From: Cryptomeria japonica
Lineage: Eukaryota > Streptophyta > Pinopsida > Cupressales > Cupressaceae
Assembly (NCBI RefSeq): GCF_030272615.1
Contig: NC_081409.1
Coordinates: 18,482,260-18,538,259, forward strand
Length of the DNA stretch: 56,000 nucleotides
Reading direction: 5' to 3'
The position numbers and the translations under genes are program-made. Each line of letters opens with the position of its first letter. Within the stretch, counting starts at the first letter, position 1. Below the pieces are notes generated by a model. It did not search any database. It saw only the letters and a list, made by a program, of their open reading frames with translations, and was not told the DNA's origin. Positions 11,101 to 18,553 of this stretch are shown here, in pieces.

Positions 11101-11385
11101 ATTGAGAAATTGGAAAGAGAGAAAGCAAGGTTGAAGATGCAAACCTAGGAGTTAAAGGACAAACTTGGTCCTAGATTGGATAGTTTGTTAACACACTAGA
11201 TTGAGCTAACCAAGGCAACTATTCAAGGGGAAATATCACTAGAGCAACATATGCATTATCTCACCGAGATGATCCAACAGATAGAGACTGTAATTTCTAA
11301 CAGTACAAAGTTTTTGCAGAGTCTTAACTTGGTTTTGGCGGACATTTTTTGGATTATACATAACCGACTACAAGTTTCTAGGTAA
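8119..11385 (+). pseudogene. A ORF2, ~1,088-codon unknown protein with 16 internal stops
   Basis: One frame runs from ATG 8119 (MASSSS) to TAA 11383-11385 with no frameshift but 16 internal stops: 12 TAG, 3 TAA and 1 TGA (8182, 8962, 9049, 9157, 9166, 9244, 9292, 9415, 9571, 9799, 10201, 10237, 10408, 10702, 11146, 11197). A' has sense codons at the positions I could compare. Layout: a globular region of ~290 residues (with KITKEAIRVVTGLPS and an FKFGSLIVCLMLYFSKEI segment), a Lys/Ser-rich linker around 9430-9640, a mixed middle region, an acidic stretch around 10240-10560, and a C-terminal coiled-coil region (EEKIEKLEREKARLKMQT). I find no DSG protease motif, YxDD box or DDE pattern. Its place downstream of gag is where pol would sit, so it replaces pol. 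Function unknown; a packaging or accessory role is only a guess. Confidence 0.72.
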
Positions 11386-11429
11386 ATTTTGAATTTTGAA
11401 TTCTTTTGACATCCTTTGTCATTTATATC

Positions 11430-11572
11430 AAAGGGGGAGTGGTGTAATGAGAAAAATATATAGAAGGAGATCATTTGCTCAGGGGGAGCACTCTCAGTTT
11501 TTGGACCTCAATTTTGGATATCAGTTTTGGATTTTTCTCATGAGTGTTTCCATCAATGCCAAAGGAGGAGAT
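11430..11572 (+). promoter_or_regulatory. Three polypurine-tract-like runs before the 3' LTR of A
   Basis: Runs are AAAGGGGGAGT at 11430-11440, AGGGGGAGCA at 11481-11490, and AAAGGAGGAG at 11561-11570. The last directly precedes the LTR start at 11573 and is the likely plus-strand primer. Multiple tracts upstream of the 3' LTR also occur in copia B (28480-28740), another shared trait. Repeated tracts of this kind have been described for Sireviruses, as I recall. Confidence 0.7.
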
Positions 11573-11660
11573 TGTTGGAATTATACACTCAGACAAGAAT
11601 GGTTGATGTTCTCATTGATGGAAATCAACTAGTAATAGGGTTCAACATGGTTCACAGGTT

Positions 11661-13039
11661 TTCTGCTCTGTTCGATGAATGCTTCCCTCAAGGCCTACAA
11701 AGAGAACCCACGAGGTGATACAGTCATGCATCAAGGCCTTATGGTACTAATCTATGACCATCTTAAGGCCAACCAAATTGCTCGGATGCAGCCCTCTGCG
11801 GATTCTAAGGATGAGGGGTTTGACCCTGCCTTCTCAGAGGAAGAGGAGTCTGAAAGTGACCCTTTGACTGATACTGAGGACATCATGGATGTCTCAGATT
11901 ATGAAAGTGGGAAGAAGAGGAAATACATCAAAACCAGACCTCATCCTCTAAGGGCAAAAAGCCTAAAGGTAGACCCCTGATTAGCATTTCTTTGGAAGAG
12001 GAGACTTCGGATGACTCTAAGGAGGAGAACCCTCAAGGGCGGCTGAAGAAGAAGACAAAAGCTCACACCCAGGCAAGGAAAATGCACAAGAAGAAAGAGG
12101 AGACTGTTAAGGAACCAGAAGCCCACAAGCAGGTAAGGGCCCTGGAAGATGATCAGAATTGGGAAAAGGAAACCATGGAAGAGGCTCTTAGAGCTGTTGA
12201 CACAACTACCATCCAGCACACCCCTAAAGAGGAAAAGGCAACCCCTGGAAAAGTTGACCCCCCCTCTAACCCTCCCTCTGAGGGTTTGCAAGGTTTCATG
12301 GAAACTATGGAGTGGCTTATCAATGGTTACAAGAAAGTTGTGGACGAAAATAAAAAACTCTGTAACAAAATCTTGATCTTGGAAACCATCAATACAGGGG
12401 AAGGGAAGACCATGGCCAACTTCATAGAGGACCTGAAAAGCACCATTGCCAAAGCTGAAGACATAAGAGATGCTTTCAACCCCAGGTTCGAAAAAATTGA
12501 GAAGGATTTGCTGGAAAGAAAGAATCTTGCTGACACTAATGACCACACTCTCACGGAAACTATCAGCAAAATTGGTAAAATTGAGGAGTGTCTGAAGAAC
12601 ATTGCTGAACAGAGCCTTAGCATCCTGAAGATTTCAGCCAATAACACCAACACTCTCATCAACAAACTGGATGATGAAAAGGAAGTCCGGGACATTGACC
12701 TAGAAATGGAAGGAATAGGGGAAGCTCAAGGCCCCAGAACCCCCACCAGAGGAAAAAAGAAGGACAAAAAGCCTAACAAGGATCTGGAAGACCTTAAAGT
12801 TGTCGGGGCCACTTACGATGAGCTGGTGATAAAGGTGGAGGACTTGTTGAAGAAAATTTCTTTGCAACGCCTTCTTAGTTTCTTTACTGTTGTTAGTTTT
12901 GCTGTCCTTTCGGTTCACTGGCTTTTTGCCAATCTTTTTGTATGCGGTTCTTAAGCACTAATCTTTTTTGGTGTCTTATCTTAATATCCTTTGTTAAAGG
13001 TTTCAGGTCCTGAAAATCTATTTTTTTATTACTTAGAAT
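11661..13039 (+). mobile_element. Insertion J: 1,379-bp retroposed sequence with 14-bp TSD
   Basis: The insert is flanked by ATGGTTCACAGGTT at 11647-11660 and 13040-13053; the uninterrupted 5' LTR has this site once. A 14-bp duplication points to target-primed (LINE-type) integration, not an LTR integrase or a typical DNA transposon. There is no terminal inverted repeat and no poly(A) at the 3' end, which instead is T-rich (TATTTTTTTATTACTT). The insert carries one reading frame with a single frameshift. Origin unknown: part of a non-LTR element or a retroposed transcript. Confidence 0.8.
11675..12954 (+). pseudogene. Reading frame in J, charged coiled-coil protein, frameshifted
   Basis: Frame from ATG 11675 (MNASLKAYK) to 11980, continuing in another frame from roughly 11950 to TAA at 12952-12954; one indel around 11940-11960 explains this. 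The product would be about 425 residues: an acidic Ser/Glu-rich segment (SEEEESESDPLTDTEDIMD), a Lys-rich basic segment (KKKTKAHTQARKMHKKKEE), a coiled-coil-prone region (NGYKKVVDENKKLCNKI, then ERKNLADTNDHTLTETISKI), and a basic segment KKKDKKPNK. The last ~28 residues are hydrophobic and may be read-through into 3' UTR. I do not recognise the family. A LINE ORF1-like RNA-binding protein is possible but there is no zinc knuckle. Confidence 0.6.
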
Positions 13040-13847
13040 ATGGTTCACAGGTTCTATCGGCAACAGAATTCACCTACCGGTACTGACAGTCACTACAAAG
13101 TTTATTCACACCGACAACCGTCTACACTGGGAGCAGATCATATCAACAGTCTAAGCCAACTTGGAAATAATATTGTTTTGTATTGTAATCATATTTGTAT
13201 AGCCGACATGATGTATTGTAAAGACTCATATATGTAAGAGATCTTGTAGGTCATTTTGAAATGTATGTAGGTATATGAAAATAAGCGGTATATGAGATGT
13301 TATAGGTTATGATACCAGATAGTTGTTCATGCACTTTGATGTATTTATTTTAAGAGCGAAAGCAGAATCATTTACCGGCAAGGTTTTTGGGAATGGTATT
13401 AGACAAAGCTAAAACCGGTACTAAATCCAGCATTGCAGATGCTATTTTGAAGTAGTACAATGTTATTGGATTTAACCATCCAATTGTAGTTAGTGGGACT
13501 CCATTTTGTTGTTGAGCAGTGAGCTCTAGGCAGTTGGCCTTCCTGCATGTGCAGGCCCCTATTGTACTGAGTAATATTTATTCATACTGCCCAGTGAGCA
13601 TATATCGTGGGTCACAAATCCCACCGAGGTTTTTCCCCTACCAGGTTTCCTCACCAAAAATATCTATGTTATGGTGTGCATTGATGCTTATTCTTTTGTT
13701 TCTCTTTACTACATTATTATTTGCTTACCAATATATTAATTTGGGCTGTAAAGTTGCAAATAACCTTAAATATTTCATCAATCGGTTAGACATTGATTCA
13801 CCCCCCCTCTCAATGTCTTTGGGACTAACCAAGTATCTAACAACTAA

Positions 13848-14582
13848 ACCTATCTACCACAACATAGATGCTATCAAAACCTGATTTTGTTTTAGGCAAA
13901 CCAACAACAAAATCCATAATCACACACTCCCATGACCGATTGGGCATAGGTAAAGGCTGATAAAGACCAACATTAGAAGATGTACCCTTATCTCTTTGAC
14001 AAACCACACATTGCTCCACATATCTCCTGATATCTCTTAGCATTTTAGGCCAATAGTAGAACCTTTGGACAAGTTCCAAGGTCTTATTCAAACCAAAATG
14101 CCCACTCAAGCATCCATTGTGGTTCTCTTGCATTAGATTTTTTCCCACAGACCCTTTAGGCACACATTACTATCCTCCTTTGAACAAAAGGCCATCTTGC
14201 AAGGTGTATTCTGCACATTCACTATGAAGATGGTTTCCAAACTCTTGGCAAACCTTGTAGGCAACAACAAAGTCTTCATCATCTTCATACAAATCTCTAA
14301 AACTTTCCACTCCAATACTTTTGAGTTGCACTTCTTGCACTATTAGTAACCTCCTACTCAATGCATCAACTACCTTATTACATTGTCCTTTCCTGTGTTT
14401 AATGTTAAAGGTATATGACTGCAAATACTCTACCCATTTCATATGCTTATGGTTTAACTTTTCTTGAGAATTAAGAAAGCTAAGAGCTTGATTATTAGTG
14501 TAAACCACAAATTCCTTAGGTAGAAAATAATGCCTCCATTTCCTAAGAGATTGGACAAGTGCATACAATTCCAAATCATAGG
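13848..14582 (-). pseudogene. C pol middle part: RNase H end and integrase zinc-binding/N-terminal core
   Basis: On the minus strand this continues RNase H from the D insertion point (DLELYALVQSLRKWRHYFL, YTNNQALSFLNS, a VDALSRR-type motif), then the integrase HHCC region (HFGLNKTLELVQRFYYW..CVVCQRD) and the first catalytic Asp (VIMDFVVGLP). It stops at VVVDRFS where A is inserted. One stop and frame change lies near 14164-14170. It joins 5753 on the left and 23076 on the right once A and D are removed. Confidence 0.88.
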
Positions 14583-16025
14583 TGATGCCCTCCTAAATGG
14601 CACAAGATTAGTCCAAGATCAATCAACATAAAACACACAAGATGTTAGAGTTAATCAATCTAAAAACCAAACACAATGAAGGCATTCCAAAGGAGACACT
14701 AAAAACATGCTAAATATATCTAACTAAAAAAAGTAAGACAATGAGATATCTCCAACTATCTCTTAACATGATATTAGTTCTTTCTCCCTTGTTCCTCTCC
14801 TCTCCAAGTTCCAAAATAGTGTAGCTCTCAGCAGCTTTTTGCACTATGGATGCTTATGGAGGATTGAGATTTGTATAATAGCTCCAAATATGAAATGAAA
14901 AGCTAATAGTAATGCTAAAATGATGTATTTTAACTAAAAAGACAAGATTTAGTTATGCTATGCTAAAATGCTCTCTAAAATGGCTATAGTCTAAATGCAT
15001 ACAAGTTTTCAGGATCTGGATTATGAAGGAATGAGCTCTATTTATAGGAAAAATGGAGCAATGGATGGCCAGGATTGAAGGGTTTAATCAAGGGTCAAGC
15101 TTGAAAGTTGGGGATCCATGTGCACAATTTGCACCAATGAAATGGTGACAAGTGTCAACACAGGATTGGGTTGAGAGAAGAGGTTGGAGGCATTAAAGGC
15201 CTGAGAAGACCTCATGGTTATCTAAAGCCTAAGGGTCAAGTCTAAATTAGGATTACCCACTGGATTAGGAGTTAATCCAAGGATAAACCTTTGTGCAAAT
15301 GATTAAGAGATAATCATGGTCAAAGCATTGAAGGCTTGATGAGACCCTTGGGTTGGGTAGAGGTTGAGTCAAAACAAATGTTTTAACCATGTGGGAGAGT
15401 TTGGGTTAACCATTAATGGTTATTGGAGACTTTGTGGATTAAGTGGTTGAAAGTTGGAAGCCTTTAATGGTTTTCAAAGACTTTGGGGTTTTTGGTGGTT
15501 GAAGGTTGAAAACCTTCAATGGTTATCCAAGACTTTGGGCCATTTGAGAAGTGACTCCATTTTGCTTAGGAATGTGACAATAATTAGGGGATGGATTAGG
15601 CTAATTAGGAAGGGGTTAGAAGAATCTAGAAGGGGATTAGATTTTGCAAGTGGATTTGGTGGGTGAGGGAAAATAGGATTTTATTAAAATAAAAATTCAT
15701 TTATTTCAATAAATGTGTGCAAGTTGCATTTGTAGGAAAATGCAAGTGGGGTGGGGATAATGATTTAAATAAATGTTTTATTTAATTTATTTAAAAGAGG
15801 AAAAGGGGGATTTTAATTAAATAAATAGATTTTATTTATTTAATTGATTGGAATTGGATTTAATGAATTAATTAAAATAAATTGAATAATTTATTTAATT
15901 AATAGAAGAACGTTTGGGGATGAATTAATTAAATATTAATTTAATTAATTGATGGCTAGTGGATTTTTAATCAAATAAATACGAAATATTCATTTAATTA
16001 AAATGGACAGATTTGTGTGACTACA
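14583..16025 (-). repeat. 3' LTR of D (1,443 bp, full length)
   Basis: On the minus strand TGTAGTCACACAAATC...GGGCATCA. From 14781 to 16025 it matches the right LTR with a constant offset of 7,045 bp, so there are no indels, and I saw no substitutions in the stretches compared. The inner 14643-14780 part differs clearly, and the last 60 bp (14583-14642) has no partner in the right LTR. A 70-codon frame present in both LTRs is not taken as a gene. Confidence 0.9.
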
Positions 16026-16037
16026 TTTGCCCCTCTT
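16026..16037 (-). promoter_or_regulatory. Polypurine tract of D
   Basis: Minus strand AAAGAGGGGCAAA abuts the LTR start TGTAGTC at 16025, as expected for the plus-strand primer. Confidence 0.8.
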
Positions 16038-16370
16038 TGAGACGGTGCAGTTTATCGCATCGTTTCAAAGAAAGAAAAATTGGTGTGAAGAAATGCCCCA
16101 TAAAATGTAAATTTAATGGGTGGTATGCCCCCTCGAGAGATGGGCCGAATTTTTTTGAAAAATCGGGCGATCTCTCGAAAAAGAATGAAAATTGGCAGGG
16201 GTGATAGAAAAGAATAAGTTAGCAACGTGGGTGAAAAATAGAAGAAAACGGGGATAAAATGGAGAAACATCAAGCCAGTGAGTACCCTTAGGTCATACAG
16301 GAGATACAGTGAAAATGTGGTGGTTGTTCTTTCGAGTGATGCTATACAAGTGATCAAAATTGGTTGAACA

Positions 16371-16760
16371 ATCTGGTGCAATCGGTTTAATTGCCCCGGT
16401 CAAGTCAAAGCATGACAGTTGATGCCAGTTGTTTGCTTGGACAAGATAAAGTCTGAGTAAGTGAATCAAAGTGACCTGATGAGACTTAGGCAATTGATGC
16501 AATTGCCCGATGAAGTCAAGGTATATGAAGCAAAATACTCGTTGAGACGTAGACAATTGATGTAATTGTCCGTTGGATTGTGTTTGATTGGTGGATCAAT
16601 TGATAGTATGTGCGTGTGATGGATGGTTGTGGGGAATCATGGCAACCCCGTTGAGACTAGGTCATTATGATAAATGCCTGTTGTAGTCTAGGTTTGCCAT
16701 AATCGATTACCTGTTGAGACCCGAAGATACTTGATCAGAGTATCTGTTGATAGTCTAGGT
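16371..16760. repeat. Array of five degenerate inverted-repeat units
   Basis: Each unit is a short palindrome in a similar frame. Four are preceded by GATGAGAC or GTTGAGAC, and several are followed by AGTC-[T/A]AGG. Cores are GGTGCAAT/AATTGCCCC near 16376-16397; GGCAATTG-ATG-CAATTGCC near 16490-16508; GACAATT-GATGT-AATTGTC near 16553-16571; CATT-ATGAT-AAATG near 16662-16676; and AGATACT-TGATCAG-AGTATCT near 16726-16746. Stem bases differ between units but pairing is kept. Confidence 0.75.
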
Positions 16761-17173
16761 GTGTGTGAGTCGATGTACCTGTGCAGATAGAGTAACTTGC
16801 TTGGCTTATTGGATGACTTAGGATAGGAAACACAATCCCTCCTATTTAGAGATGGATGGTGATGAACGTGGCTTGATTGGGTTGATTGAGAAATGATGTA
16901 GGTATGTGATGCTGATTATCGAGATGGGGAGGGTGAGGGGGGGTGGGTTCGATGTTAGGTAGAAGAAAGGGAAAACCTATGACTCATTCCTATGGAAGAA
17001 GAGGAAAATAGAGTATGCATTATTATGACTATGTATGCATGATATGCAACTATTATGAATGTATTGATGGGTGGAATGCAATGAAATGCAATATATACAG
17101 ATGAGATGGAATGACGATCCATAGTGCTCTATTTTCATCATTGAGCTTTTAAAATGTTGGAAGAGAATACAAG

Positions 17174-17279
17174 CATCTTGACATAATGATTCAAGATGAC
17201 CTGAGTATGTCTTTCATGGATTTTATATAGCAAGTTAATACAAGCAACTTGATATAATGGATCAAGTTGACCTGAGTAT
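17174..17279. repeat. Two hairpins with a compensatory base change
   Basis: CATCTTGA-9 nt-TCAAGATG (17174-17198) and CAACTTGA-9 nt-TCAAGTTG (17245-17269), each followed by ACCTGAGTAT. The units are 71 bp apart. Their stems differ by one T-A to A-T pair swap, so both have perfect 8-bp arms. Confidence 0.9.
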
Positions 17280-17969
17280 TGCTTGCGGAACAGACAAGGA
17301 TTATCTCCTTTCATGCATGACTTGGATCGTCCTCCTTGATCTTAGGCTTGATCAGATCCTGAGACAAGTTCATACCGTACTAAGAGATAAAAAACCTTTA
17401 TCCAGTTTGGAGGAAGAGGAATCAAAGGATGAGCATTGTACCTGCAACCAAACAGTATATATACATAAAGAATAAAGAATATGGATCCTTGGTAATGGTT
17501 CATGTTCATATGGTCGACGTATACGCTGTAGTCAGCAAGCCGTAATGATCTATGACTGCATTTTGCATAAGATCACGTAGCTTAGTGAACTTCCCACGTA
17601 GACACCATTAGTACATGCCCCAGAACTTCATCGGAAATAATGCGCAAACGATACAAAACTATGCTGAAAGATCCTGATACTGATAAGCAAACGATTGTAC
17701 TCACAAATCAACCAAGTATTTGATAGCTTAACATAATTTTCTTGTCAAAGAAAACGTCACTTTTGTCTTTGTTTTGGTAAGGAAGGATACATCCTTGTTT
17801 GAAAGACAGGTTTGGTTGTTGATGTGGATCGTGTTGGTCGAGTGATAAGTGGTCATTTGTGTGAGTATTTTGTCAATGTTTGTTTTGTATCTGATCGGAT
17901 GAATATGTACAAGGTGTTGTCATGTTTTTGGGTGATTTTCGATGGTTTTTCAATGTTTTTTTTTTTGGA

Positions 17970-18042
17970 TTTTTGTGAGACATTTTTGAATGTTTTTTGG
18001 TATTTTGTGTTGAGACATTTTTGAATGTTTTTTGGTATTTTG
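17970..18042. repeat. T-rich tandem repeat, about 36-bp unit
   Basis: The string GAGACATTTTTGAATGTTTT followed by TTGGTATTTTG occurs twice in a row. Related GAATGTTTTT motifs recur at 18380-18440 and 21505-21560. Confidence 0.8.
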
Positions 18043-18277
18043 ATGATTGCTTGAATGAAGAACTTAATGAATCATAAGACAATGTAGAATCCACTTCCAT
18101 CAATAGGTTAAGGGTATTGCCCCCAGTTTGTAGACCGGACTATGAAAAGGTGGGATGCTAGACGTGTGGAGTACTTTCTTAATTGCAGATCAAATAACAA
18201 GCCATAGTTTGGATGGATGGATGTGTGTGTGTATGAACGTGATCGCAACGAGCCTGAAAGATACTGGAGCCATTGTT

Positions 18278-18553
18278 TTTACGAGTGGCGCCTGTTTGCC
18301 AGGTTTTCACCACCGTACTTTACCCAAGGTGCCACCGGAGTGGTTGTTCACCGTTTGGATGCATGATTTTTCTTTACTTTTTTGAATGTTTTTGTATTTT
18401 CTTCAGGACATTTTCTGAATGTTTTTGATATTTTCTTGATATGTAGGGGAGCCTGATGCTCTGTATACCTTAGGTATAAAACCGTTTGAGGTGCATGCTA
18501 TTGATTGGATCTGCGAGCGGTTCTCCTTTTGGTGTAGCCAACTGATATGCCCC
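18278..18553 (-). repeat. Pol-tail segment duplicated in D, original copy
   Basis: Almost identical to 21405-21682 (276 against 278 bp). It contains the end of the pol frame (GEPLADPINSMHLKRFYT stop) and the sequence following it. At this location the frame is continuous with the rest of integrase, so this is the original copy. Confidence 0.9.

Larger units (their letters stand above)
5754..13842 (+). mobile_element. Element A: complete pol-less LTR retrotransposon
   Basis: Full structure on the plus strand: TSD ACTAA (5749-5753 and 13843-13847), 5' LTR 875 bp, Met-type primer site, ORF1, ORF2, polypurine tracts, and a 3' LTR that is 877 bp once insertion J and its 14-bp duplication are removed. 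Without J the element is about 6.7 kb. There is no recognisable protease, RT, RNase H or integrase, so it must be mobilised in trans if it moves. It is inserted in the integrase region of C. The term LARD-like (large retrotransposon derivative) fits, except that it keeps two long reading frames. Confidence 0.92.
11573..13842 (+). repeat. 3' LTR of A, interrupted by J
   Basis: LTR sequence runs 11573-11660, is broken by J (11661-13039), and resumes at 13040-13842 after a 14-bp duplication. It ends TATCTAACA, then TSD ACTAA. Net length 877 bp against 875 bp for the 5' LTR. Confidence 0.92.
16026..18469 (-). other. Post-pol non-coding region of D (2.4 kb)
   Basis: No frame here looks like a protein. 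It holds an array of inverted-repeat units (16371-16760), a pair of hairpins with compensatory changes (17174-17279), a short T-rich tandem repeat (about 17970-18042), and the segment duplicated beside the 5' LTR (18278-18553, overlapping the pol end). Long 3' regions after pol are common in Tat-type elements. Confidence 0.7.

Noticed and set aside
11941-12546. 201-codon minus-strand frame over J
   Set aside because: It is a hydrophobic antisense shadow of the charged coiled-coil frame on the plus strand.
15454-15666. Identical 70-codon frames at 15454-15666 and 22499-22711
   Set aside because: They are the same part of the two LTRs of D, with no protein-like features; identity reflects the LTR pair, not a conserved gene.
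16371-16760. CRISPR-like array
   Set aside because: The palindromic units are degenerate, spacing is irregular and the setting is a plant retrotransposon; no repeat-spacer pattern.
18286-18292. TGGCGCC primer-site-like string on the plus strand (also at 21412)
   Set aside because: D is on the minus strand and these lie far from an LTR end on the wrong strand; coincidence.
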